Positions 23,604-33,728 of a DNA stretch of 64,000 nt are shown here, piece after piece (positions within the stretch are counted from its first letter, which is position 1; the number at the start of each line of letters is the position of its first letter). The notes beneath the pieces were generated by a model. That model was not told the origin of the DNA. It saw only the letters and a program-made list of their open reading frames with translations, and made no database searches. Source of the DNA: Ditylenchus dipsaci. Taxonomy: Eukaryota; Nematoda; Chromadorea; Rhabditida; Anguinidae. Location: NCBI GenBank assembly GCA_004194705.1, contig SADC01001382.1, forward strand, positions 310,001 through 374,000, read 5' to 3'. Both the position numbers and the translations under genes were made by a program.

Positions 23604-23914
23604 AATGCGAAAGAAGGTTTCCAACTGGTGGTCTATTGGTGCGCACCTCAAGTGCATGGGAAACGCTACAGACGGCCTATTCGGACTCAGATGGTGAGGA
23701 AGATGGAGCTCTAGTCATCCCAGCCAAAGAAGCCAGTTGCTCTCCAGTCGTGTCATCTCTTGCTGTGGTGGACTCAGATGCTCCAGAATGCTCTCCAGTC
23801 TCAATAGTATCTTCTTCTAGTAATATTATATCTCCAGTCAGTATTCCTGTTCCCTGTACTCCATGGTGCACCAATAAAGAAAACCAGTCGAAACGTTCTT
23901 TAATGTTTACTTAA
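23604..23914 (+). pseudogene. 3' half of the KEN-box protein gene (unit 2)
   Basis: It carries the last ~100 codons of the gene at 17094-17848, from CERRFP through KENQ to the TAA at 23912-23914. The 5' half is missing because the duplication unit begins inside the coding sequence. It joins upstream foldback sequence in frame, so an ORF runs through the junction from 23513, but that fusion is fortuitous. Confidence 0.7.
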
Positions 23915-23971
23915 GGGAGCAATTTTCTGGAGCGAAAATGCGTTTAATGTTGACAAGTGCAGTTCACACTA

Positions 23972-24110
23972 CCGCATTACCTCTAATAAACGCCCCCCCC
24001 CCTAAATTTTGACTAGGATTTCAGAGTTGAGACCATTTTTGATTGACAATTTCAAAATTTTTAGAGGTTTGAAAAATAAGCGCCCCGGGCGCCTATTAGA
24101 GGAAATACGG
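23972..24110. mobile_element. CCGTATTTCC-type MITE, short copy (unit 2)
   Basis: Duplicate of 17905-18041, TA-flanked, differing only in the length of the C run. The tRNA-like SINE follows at about 24139-24218. Confidence 0.75.
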
Positions 24111-25077
24111 TATGTGTATCATACAGCATTTCAGCTGTGAGTGGATAGCTGAGTGGTTGAGTGTCTGGTGCCATTTTGTAGTCATGAGTTCGACTCCACG
24201 TGGCTGCATTTTTATATTTTCAGTTTTTTTGACTTTTTTTCGTAAAAGCCCAAGTTCACCCGCCCTCGCCCTAAGTGCGTTCCCCCCTTTTTTGGATGGG
24301 GTATATTCCAGTAGCATCGGCAAATCATACCCTCGATATAAATCTAACTTTCGCCCGATCTCAATAATAAAATCATCCTTGATATAAGGCCACCTTCTTA
24401 TGCCAGTTTTTGGTACAGCCGAAACTCTACCTAAGAGACCATCTATGCGAAAAGTAGCTATATATAAGTAACACTTAAAAGTATTTGGTTGGTTTTCAAT
24501 AAAATCGATAAATAGGGTCTTTCTGCATGAGAGACTCAAAAGACTCCCGTTATAAGGGACCCTAGCTGTATGTTGATAACTGTGGAATTTCTCGAATAAT
24601 ATCCGTTCAGTTGTCGAAGTACATTTAACGACGGCGCAAAAAATAAATAAAGACTTTGCCCGGTTTTGGAGAAATTTCTCGAAAAGATTTTTCTAAAGCA
24701 AAATCCTAACCCTAGCTTTCACCAACCCCTTGAGCAGTTTTTTAATTTACCGCAAAATTTTGATCAAACTCAAAATGCTCAGTTTCAGATCATTTAAAAT
24801 GAAATGATTTGTAAACGAAAATTTGACGAGGTAAAGGAATATTTTGCTCAAAATTCCTATTTGATGAGGTAAAAAATTAATTTGACGGGGTAAATGAATA
24901 ATTTGATGGGGTAAAGCACTTACAGCAATTTAACAATTCGTGCTTAAGTCATGATTAAGTTTGAAAAATCTATGTAATAAATGTTACAAAAAATTAAAAA
25001 TAATTTTAGAAAACTTGAGTTTAAATATCAGCCTTGACTTTTGAAAATACTGATTTGGAGGTTTCCTTCGTAAATAG

Positions 25078-26470
25078 ATGGATTATGATGAGAATTCACC
25101 AGATGTTGGCCATAATAAAGACACCATTAGAGTCGAAAATTCTGAGTGGATACTAAGCAATGATGGAAGGGAGTTTATAAGCCGTAGAGAAGCAAATTGG
25201 CGAGCTTATCTGGAGTTCTTCTATCGCTTTTTGGTTGCCGTTTTTTGTAGTGCTCAGTTATTCGACTTTCTATTCAATCCTATATGGATGCACGGTTACA
25301 TTTGGTAAGGCTGTTGAATCATATGAAGTTGAAAAAAATGTTTTTCTAGGTCACTGAATCTCAATCTAGGCAAATATTTGATAAATTTATGAATTGAATA
25401 GATTCAGAACATATTTTTTTAGATGTGGATCTAAGCGACAAATCAGCTGGCTTCATTCTTGATCACCAATTGGCTATGGTCGGTTATGCCGAGAGGCTTT
25501 TGCACGCCATCTTGTCCTCATGTGCAGTCCTCCTAATTTTGTGGTTAGTTTGGGTTAGGCGCTTAGTCATTATAAAAAAACTATGAACTAGTTGTGGATA
25601 CCGTTAAGTTAAATAGTCCGTATTTTCATAATAAAATCTAAGAAGCAATGCACTATTTATACCGGTATTTCTTTTTAAATCAGACGCATTGTTTGCGAAA
25701 ATCCATGATATTTGCAGGGGACTGAAGTTACACGTAAAATTTGTTTTTACTCACGGTTTTCACAAGCTTTTAGGATACACTTGAAATGCAGCTTGAAATT
25801 ACTGAAATTCGGCACATAATGTTCAAAAAACTAGCAACAAGCTATTAAACTATAGCGAATTATAAAAAAATGCAAGAGATTTATGACTTTGAATGGAGAA
25901 AACCAAAAAACCAAAACCTGCTTTGTTCAAACCCATAAAATTTTAAACTTTTAAAATTATTCAGTGCAGTTTGATGGCTTGTCGGAAAGCTAAGATCCAT
26001 GTTCACATCTTAGTGAAAAAAAGTATAAGGTTTATGTTTAAGTAAGGTATAAAATGCCATTTTAAAATTAGGCGCTGGATTTAGGTAATTTGTTGTTGCA
26101 AATTTTTACTAACTTGGGTGAGCTACCTAAGTGTCGAACGTGTTTGAGCTAGTCTTCCCTTTTACTTCCAGTCTTAAAACAGGCAATAGCAAAATTTATT
26201 TATAGGCTAGCTGGATATGGACAAGGCAATAAAACAGTGTGGAATTTGCTTTCGCTAAGCATGGCTTTTGGCGCTGCAAGCGGATTGGCTAGATGTGCAC
26301 AGATGAAGCACCGCTTATATCCTGCCATCCACGAGTGTTTTTACGTCTATCTACACTTCTTCGTAGTTGGTTTCTGCATGACTTGGAGGTGTTTTGAGCG
26401 CTTCCCGAAGCCAAATCCTTCCTCTAAAAACAAAACTCCTACTAGCAAAGACGTTAAAAAGGACAATTGA
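25078..26470 (+). CDS. four-helix membrane protein, unrecognised (unit 2, frameshifted)
   Basis: Exons 25078-25304, 25423-25543 and 26206-26470 duplicate those of the gene at 19005-20395. A T run at 25241-25246 is one base longer than in unit 1, shifting the frame after VAVF. Splice sites and all four hydrophobic segments are otherwise unchanged. An extra base in a homopolymer is as likely a read error as a real mutation. Confidence 0.65.
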
Positions 26471-26626
26471 ATAAGACTTTATTACCATTTATTAAATTTT
26501 GCTACAGTTAATACCAACGTTAACAATAGTTATTATGACGAGGAGAAATTTGTAAATTGGATAAATTGAGCAATAAAACTCTGGATTCTTTGGAGGTTTG
26601 AATAACAGCATATTATTTTTACACAC

Positions 26627-28817
26627 TTATTTCTTGCCATAGCCATTATAGCCAGCAGAAGCTGAAGGATATTGCACGTTGGCTTGTTCGGATACTCGTG
26701 GCTGACTTGGGCTAGGTCCCACCAAAATAATTGAGTCGACATTTTGGCAAACACATGTGCCTGGGGAACCTGAAAAAGTTGAGATTTATTGTTTCCTGAT
26801 TTAAATCAGAAACTAACCAGGTGGTCCCTGGGCACCAACACTTCCTTCTGGTCCAGGATACCCGGGCTCGCCTATAAATGGCATAACAAGGTGTAAATAT
26901 GTCATTTTTGAAAGCAACATACCTGCTTCTCCAGGACTTCCAGGCCAGCCTCTGAAATTTGTAAAATTAAATCTGTTGTGGTTTTTGGAATTTTTCGTTG
27001 TGAAGTACCTATCGCCCTGTGGTCCAGTGAGTCCATTCCTGCCAGGAAGACCGGGGACACCAGCTGGTCCGATAGGTCCGATCTTGAAAATTTAATTTAT
27101 CGAAACATCTAATAAGCACGCTAATCATACCGGTCCGGCATCACCAGGAGGTCCTTCCCTCACTTCACCATGAGGAGTTTCTCCTTTGTCACCTGGAGCA
27201 CCAGGTCCACCTCTGCAATAAGGAATATATTATAAAATCATGTAAGCGAATATTAACAGCAAAGACTCACCTGAAACCGGGAGGACCCTGAGGACCGGGC
27301 TCTCCTGGGGCACCATCATCTCCATCCTTGCCTGAATCGATCAAAACATTTAGACCTGCATTTACAGAGATCTTAATTTACCTTTTTCTCCGTGAGCTCC
27401 AAGCGGTCCAGGGTCACCTAAAATCGATGTTTAATCAAAAAGAATCACTAAAAGTTTGATAAGAATGTACCTGGGAAACCTGGCCAGCCTAAAATAAATA
27501 ATGGAATTTACTCTTTAGCTTAAAAATTTCTCGCTCCATACCTTTGATACCAGGGGGTCCTTTGGGACAGGGTCTACATGGTGGTGGTTCACGATGAGCG
27601 TATATTGGACAGGTCTGATTAGGTGATGTTCCTGGGTTTCCTACAATCAACGATTGGGTTTAATTCTTAGCATCGCGATAAAAAATTATTTTACCAGGCC
27701 TTCCAGCATTTCCTAAACAATTACGAGATTAAAAAATGATTTTACAAACTAAGCAAAATCATACCAGGCGTGCCAGGTTTGCCGGGTGTTCCGCTTTTTC
27801 CTCGTGGGCCTGGTGGACCTGCAAAGTGAAAACATAATTTTTGGATTACTGCTTTGACATGAAATATTTCTAGTACCTGGAATGCAGCAACCTGAAGATG
27901 ATATAAATAGCTAAATTTATTTTTAAATTGAACAAAATGGGTTATACCTGGACATTCAGTCTGCAATGGACTGCCAGTTACACTATCAGTGGCAGGAGGA
28001 ACTTGCAAACCGCCGCTATTGTTAGAGTCATATCCACCATTATTGACACCACTGGACTCGTGAGAATCAGATCCGTATCCCGTATTAGATCCTGTAGCAG
28101 TGTAAGCATCATAACCGTGGTGGATTGCTCTGAAAGTTAAAAGTTTTATTGCTAGCACTTCAATAGATAAATTCAAGGTTTTTAGTATCATGTACTTTCT
28201 CCCAAGCCAATAATTCTATTTATTTGATTAACCGCAAAGAGATGTATTGTAATAAACCACTGTTATAGCGCCCTCTTGCTTCAAAAAAAAAATAAACACA
28301 CCTGGTTGATCGATTTCCAGGCTTTAGGAACTGCCTTCCCACTTCCAACTCCATTATAGCTTCCTGGTTGGATTGCTAAAATAAATAGGTCCTATTTTGG
28401 CAATTGTTTACTTGAGGGTGGGGGGATGGGGCCGGGCGGTTGGGAGTTGCTTGTGTGAAGTCAACTTTTTTGCTTAAGCAGAGATTTTGGCGCAGGATAG
28501 GCCATGGTATATTAGGACGGGATGGGGCCTGCGTGTCAAAATATGTGTCTTTTAAATATTTTCCGAACATCCACGCAGTGAGTTACTATAGTAAAATGAT
28601 GATTTTGTATTAGCCAACCCTCCTAACCCCAAACATCCACCGCCCTCCCCCCCCCCCCACTCCGAAGTAAATAAGTTCCCTAATTTTGGTGTTTTTAGAC
28701 TAAAGAGTTAAACCTGACCTCACAAAACGCATTTCATTCTCCACATAATCAATAGTTGTTTGAACATGGTTGTACATAATTGGCAGGGAAACGCAAATTA
28801 CAAGAAGTGAAAAGCAA
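26627..28817 (-). CDS. nematode cuticle collagen (unit 2)
   Basis: Duplicate of the collagen at 20552-22733 with the same exon order, Cys blocks (CPGCCIPG, PPPCRPCPKG, GTCVCQN) and stop at 26627. The Gly-X-Y regions broken in unit 1 are intact here (GAPGEPGPQG near 27300, GVPGLPG near 27055). The N-domain exon (28719-28817) lacks one T near 28724, so MRFCE is shifted. Each copy is thus broken where the other is whole. The start exon is again unresolved. Confidence 0.85.
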
Positions 28818-29059
28818 CTAAAGTTAAAATACTATTTCTTTTCTTCAAAAGTTTCTGAAATTATTTGTTTGAGAAAGCATATCTTTGCCTTATCCCTAAA
28901 TCTTAAGTCCATAATTTGAATTTCAAAAGTTTATAAACTATCTTTTTGACCGTCGTCAGAACAGAAAATATGTTATGGCCGATCTGACAAACTTAAAAAG
29001 CGTGTCACTTTAAAATTATTGTGTAGCTTTAACTAAGAATGGCCGCTCTGATGTCGATG

Positions 29060-29778
29060 GAAAATTCGGCGCTACTAGCGAATACCCCCCCCCCAACAAA
29101 TTTTTTTTCAAAATCAGGTTTTAACCATTTCTAAGTAATTCTTATGCGCTAAAAACGATAAAAAAGTTGTTTTCCGACGTTTTCTGACTAAAAAAGTCGA
29201 TTTTTTGAAAAAAAAAAATTTGACCAAAATTTGACTTTTTGCCTTGGGGGACCAAGGTAAACCACCTGAAAATGGTACCTAGAGTCCTGAAAAGATGGGA
29301 TTTTGAACATAGTTTTGTTAACTGGGGCCTACCGCATAAAGAAACTCTGGTATGCATGCTTTTTCATGCATCCAGAGTCACTTTCGAGTGATTTGTGTCT
29401 AAGGTATGTGTGTGCGCATCTCAACTCCAAGCCCCCAAGCCCCCTGCGCCCCCGAAGGGGCGCAGGGGCTTGAGAGTTAGAGATGCGCGCACTCACTTAC
29501 CTTAGACATGATTCCGAGAAGACTCTTGACCATAAAATGCATATATAGGCTCTTTTTGCCCAGCTCCAGTGACCAAAATGCGGTAAAAACCCCGAAAATG
29601 TCCGATTTTGGCCAAAATTTTTTTTTTCAAAAAATCGACTTTTTTAGTCAGAAAACGTCGGAAAACAACTTTTTTATCGTTTTTAGCGCATAAGAATTAC
29701 TTAGAAATGGTTAAAACCTGATTTTGAAAAAAAATTTGTTGGGGGGGGGGGGTATTCGCTAGTAGGGTCGAAAATTCC
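29060..29778. repeat. ~720-bp foldback, complete copy
   Basis: Left end ggaaaattcggcgctactag with a C run, right end ggggtattcgctagtagggtcg. The arms are near-perfect inverse repeats around gcgcccccgaaggggcgc near 29450. It includes the 'cctaccgcataaagaaactc' and 'catccagagtcactttcgag' blocks shared with 10.9-11.2 kb. Confidence 0.8.
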
Positions 29779-30381
29779 AACAGCCAGAAAAATGGCATGA
29801 GGTCTAAAAAATTTCGAATCTGGCATGAGGCCCATCTCTTCCCGATTATTTCGTCTGTCAGTCATTTCACCTCTGATATTTTCGTCTACAAAACCGCCAA
29901 TACGAAATTTTCGAACAGTTTGATTTCAAACGGTTTGAATACTGTGGTTACCACAGTGTGGTATCAAACATAATTTTTTTCCGGTATTTTTTCTTTCAGG
30001 ATCATTTGAGAATTTGCGACTACTAGTATTCAAACTTGTTCGAGATTTCGAATTAGCGGTTTTGAGCATTAAATGACCGGATATGAAAGACCGTCACCAA
30101 AAAAAAAAGGTGACCAATTTTTTTTCTAAATAAACTTTAGTCTGAGCTTAAAAATTCATCTTGGACTAAATTTGATTCGAAAAAATTGAGCGAGAATTCT
30201 ATTGGTCAAACTTTTGAAAAAGTGTTAATTGATACAATTTACAGCTCTAGTTTAGTTTCCTTTTTTCAACAGTCGACCACACCGCATAATTTTTGACCCT
30301 CGTCTTATATTCTGTGTGATGGTTTTTTCAATATATAGTAAAAGATTGTTTTATTTTAATTCCTTTTTGAAAAAGGCAAAC
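29779..30381. other. AT-rich spacer, nothing recognised
   Basis: No coding exon, repeat family member or RNA gene is recognisable between the foldback and the 3' end of the next minus-strand gene. Confidence 0.5.
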
Positions 30382-32573
30382 CTAAAGACGATTTGAAGAG
30401 CGGTAATGCACTGGAATATTCTCTGTTGAGTCTTCAGTGTAGAGGTTGGGAACGACGGCCATAATCTGAAAACAATAATTTTACTGTTAAGTAGTTAGTC
30501 CAGGCGACAATCATTTACCTTTCTCTGCCTTTTGGAATCATTTCGGCTGACTCGCGCGGCCTTCACCGACCACCAACTACTATTTTTGCTGGTAAGATTA
30601 GCCTCTGTTGATGAATTGATTAACTCGTAAGAAGCCTTTCGTGTGCTTCCCAAAGAGCGTAGGAACTTGCCAAATTTGAAAGCAGATTGTTTTACTGCTG
30701 GCGTCTTTTTCTCTGAGCAGAGGGACGGGTTGCTGGAGGTTTTGATGGTGTTGTTGTTAGCGTCAACTTTTTCAAGCCTTTTGTTTCTAAAAAAGATTCA
30801 GTATTCAACTTTAAAAACATTAAAACACAATCAATGTTTAGAAAAAAAAAGACATTACTAGGCGGGGCAGAACTGTGTGTATGGCCAGTACAATATACCG
30901 TATATTCTCTATTAATCTCCCGGAGATATTATTGCTCGACCCCTGAAATTTTTTATATTTGTCAATAAAAAATGGCCTTGACTCTGAAATCCCTGTCGAA
31001 ATAACAAGTGGGACTATTAGAGAATATTACGTAAGCATTCAAATTTTATCAAAACAATTTTATAAAAAATTGAGAACCACTAATAAATACTGGAAATATT
31101 GTGTAAAAAGAGGCTCGGTAAAAAGAGGTCGAAAACTGATTTTATTTAGGTGATTTTGGTCATTTTACTTTCTTTTTGTTTTAATTCTTAATTCTTTAAC
31201 TTTTACGAATAATGCCCTGAAAATGTTGTCCGACAAAGTATAACTCTAAAAAGACATTTGAAAAATAAATGTTGTGTGAATTTTATCGCTGTTGGGAAAG
31301 GTTATATTGAAGGATATGGTATGCCAACGACCGGGTACACATTATGACCGGGTACAACGACCGGGTACCGTGCCAAATTTTTCCTTGGTCCCCCTGTTAA
31401 TTTTTTCAACCTTTTTTTTTATTTTTTAGACTAAGGCTTAGGCAAGGGTTGGCCAATGTCTGTAAGGACGGACTCAAACATGTGGTTTCAACATATCTTT
31501 TGAACTTTCACAGAAAAACTGTACCCGGTCGTTATGCCCGGTCATAATGTGTACCCGGTTGTAGGTCAGTCAAAGGAAATACGGTGAATCATACAAAATT
31601 AAATTTTGTGTACAAATTACTGACATACTTTCCCTAAAAAATGAACTTTCCCTAAAAAATTCCCTAAAATAATTAAAATATGCTTTATGGACAACAGTGT
31701 TTTTTTCAAAAAAAAATAGTTTAGAAAAATATGCACACCCTTGGTGGTAGTCGAATCTACGACCCATTCATATTTCCAGGATATCGAAGAGGTGTTAACC
31801 AAAATACTTCACCAATATAACAAGCAAAACAACCCACTCTTCTTTTCTGTATTTCAACACACTTTGGCTTTTCACCAACTTAATAGTACGCTTGACTATC
31901 GAAGAAGATGAAGAAGGTTTTTGGGCTGGAACAACAGCAGTAGTGTCAGAAGGTTGTTCAGGCACAATTACACTCGACTCCTGAAATAACCAAAATCAAT
32001 ATTGCAACAACAATCAAGTGATAGGAATTCGGGAATGGGATAATGATGACCTACTGGTCCACTTCTCATCACCTACCTTTAATTGTTGGGGTTGATTGCT
32101 GCCTTCTTCCGCCACGGATAGCACTTGCTGTTTCAGAGATGAGCGTGGAAAAGGTTTAGGTTGATCTTCTTCTACTGCCTCTTTGGAAGGCAATTGTCGC
32201 AAGGGCTTGGGTGGACTACTTCTGATTGTGGGAGAGGTGGACTCTAGACTGATGTTATTGATTCCACCCACCTCCACAATAGTCCTCCTTTCGGTCGCAG
32301 GTGATAAGTGGTCGTCTAGAGGGGGTGAGTGCTGGGAAGGGGTGGTGGAACTATGTGGTTTTGCTCTTCTATTGCTGCTGCTGTCTGGTAAAACCCTACG
32401 GCTGATGAGAGCATCCGATGAAGATTGCAAATAGGATGGCGGCGACGGCTCAAATCAGTTGACCTAAATTTTTTGCGCAACAGTTTTGATTTAGCGATAG
32501 TTTGAGATGTGAGGGCTGGTGTAAACAATTACCGCGCTCGTTATCACTATAATCACTTCAGTGCTCAACAATC
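30382..32573 (-). CDS. Ser/Pro-rich basic protein with a membrane segment, unrecognised
   Basis: I do not recognise the family. Minus-strand exons read 32533-32573 (LLSTEVIIVITSA, a possible membrane helix), 32077-32448 (Ser/Pro-rich, QSSSDALISRR to SNQPQQLK), 31834-31980 (ESSVIVPEQPS to LKYRKEEW), 30519-30786 (NKRLEKVDANNN to RNDSKRQRK) and 30382-30465 (IMAVVPNLYTEDS to SSNRL, stop). Most junctions have gta donors and TTTCAG/TTTTAG acceptors. The third-to-fourth exon phase does not fit, so one boundary or base is wrong. The 5' end is not found; the first exon called is phase 1, so more lies upstream of 32573. Composition (Ser, Pro, Lys, Arg) suggests a disordered cytosolic tail behind a single helix. 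Repeats at 30897-31032, 31325-31565 and 31736-31812 lie in the long intron. Confidence 0.55.
30897..31032. mobile_element. divergent CCGTATTTCC-type MITE
   Basis: Ends read ccgtatattctctattaatc and actattagagaatattacg, a weakened version of the family ends, with internal 'ttgactctgaaatccctg' as in other copies. It lies in an intron of the minus-strand gene. Confidence 0.5.
31325..31565. repeat. palindrome with 'accgggtac' repeats in its arms
   Basis: The left arm has three units of 'cgaccgggtac' with 'acattatgaccgggtac'. The right arm is the inverse ('acccggtcgttatgcccggt', 'cataatgtgtacccggt'). The centre is AT-rich. It sits in an intron. Confidence 0.7.
31736..31815 (-). other. tRNA-like sequence, SINE-type
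   Basis: Minus-strand sequence starts TTGGTGAAGTATTTTGGTTA, resembling an acceptor strand plus A box. It ends GTAGATTCGACTACCACCAA, a B box plus a complementary acceptor strand (TTGGTG/CACCAA). The anticodon region is not convincing. Confidence 0.4.
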
Positions 32574-33728
32574 CTGCATAATTAGGAAATAATAATAAAA
32601 CTGAGCTATTAATTAATATTTTATAGAGGGCAAAGAAAAAGTGGCGGGAATTACACACATTACAACATCAATATTATGATGGTTTTGAGAAAATACAAAC
32701 AAAAAGTTAAAAGAAAAAGTAGGTGGCACGAGTTGGACTCGAGCTGTGACTAATTTCAAATAGTTAAAAATGTACGAATAGCTTGTAATAACCTCTGCTT
32801 GATTGAAAACCATCTTTTCGACATTGTGTTGTGAACCTTTTTTAATGACTGCTTTCAGGGATGTTACAACTCCATTCTTAACCAGTAGGATGAGCTACAC
32901 ATTGAGAGATACGGACCTTATGTACTTTAGGGGAGGGGCAACAATTTTTTCACTATAAATTTTAAATTTTATATAGTGATCAAGTTGATTATGGTGATTA
33001 AATTGACCATGATCAGCATGATCACCGTAATCAACACATTTTATATGATTACTAATAGACGGTTGACGAAATTATTATGATTATTATAATCAACATGTAA
33101 AATTTCAAACGAATTTTCGGCGAAAAAATCGGGGCCCCCATTTTGCTTTTTCAGCTTTTTTTTAATCGAATACCGTCCCATAAGTCAAGATTTTATTCGT
33201 TTAAATATGAAGTGATTGTCTAATGGTGTTCCACACTATATCACTCAAGCGAACCATACACATCATTAATTCTACAGCAAAAAAGAGAAAGTGATGTTGA
33301 TGGTCATTCAAGTTTGCCGAGAATGTTGGCTGTGGGTTACTAAAGCAAAGCTGCATTTGTTTAGAAGTACCTCTACAGAGCAAATAAATAGTGTCAAAAT
33401 GGTGATTTGCAACTCAAAAGGAAGGATAGGTAAATTGCAAGGCAAAAGCAATCAAATTTACAATTGCTTGGAGCTATCCCACTCAAAAAGGGTAGTATGT
33501 GTATACATGTGCATTTATTGGTGTGTATGTCCACCAAGTGTTCTTCTTTGACTTTCCTTCTTGGGTGTAGTTCAGATAAGATCTGAGGAAGAATTGAACA
33601 AGGTCAAACCCTTTGCTACCCTTTTGTCTTTAAGTCTATAATCAATGTCTTTTATTATTAATAAGTTAACAAGCAGCAAGAATAGGAAGAGGTAAACACT
33701 ACACACACACACTTATGTCCGATATATT
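32574..33728. other. spacer between two minus-strand genes, no gene called
   Basis: AT-rich, with short 'gattatggtgatt' type repeats at 32975-33095 and a CA run near 33703. Further 5' exons of the gene at 30382-32573 may lie here, but none could be supported. Confidence 0.4.

Larger units (their letters stand above)
17541..29683. repeat. two tandem copies of a ~6.07-kb unit
   Basis: Unit 1 (about 17541-23602) and unit 2 (about 23604-29683) match base for base apart from scattered one- or two-base indels, mostly in homopolymers, and very few substitutions (for example G/A near 17559/23622). The offset drifts from 6066 to 6086 across the unit. Each unit holds the 3' half of the KEN-box gene, a MITE, a tRNA-like SINE, a tetraspan gene, a collagen gene and a foldback. 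The junction at about 23602 falls inside the right arm of the foldback, which is complete only after unit 2. Confidence 0.92.

Noticed and set aside
23513..23914. In-frame fusion of foldback sequence to the KEN-box protein end
   Set aside because: The join is the duplication breakpoint. The upstream part is non-coding foldback, so the longer frame is accidental.
24096..24539. 147-codon minus-strand frame
   Set aside because: It crosses a MITE end and the tRNA-like SINE. The corresponding frame in unit 1 is broken, and no domain is present.
30382..32573. Assigning the Ser-rich gene to the ZP family
   Set aside because: Short resemblance (a 'STEV' block and a Pro-Pro start to the next exon) to the 8.2-8.8 kb ZP exons is too weak, and no ZP cysteines were found upstream.
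33291..33551. 86-codon plus-strand frame downstream of the collagen gene
   Set aside because: No domain, no splice context, and AT- and GT-rich composition explain it.
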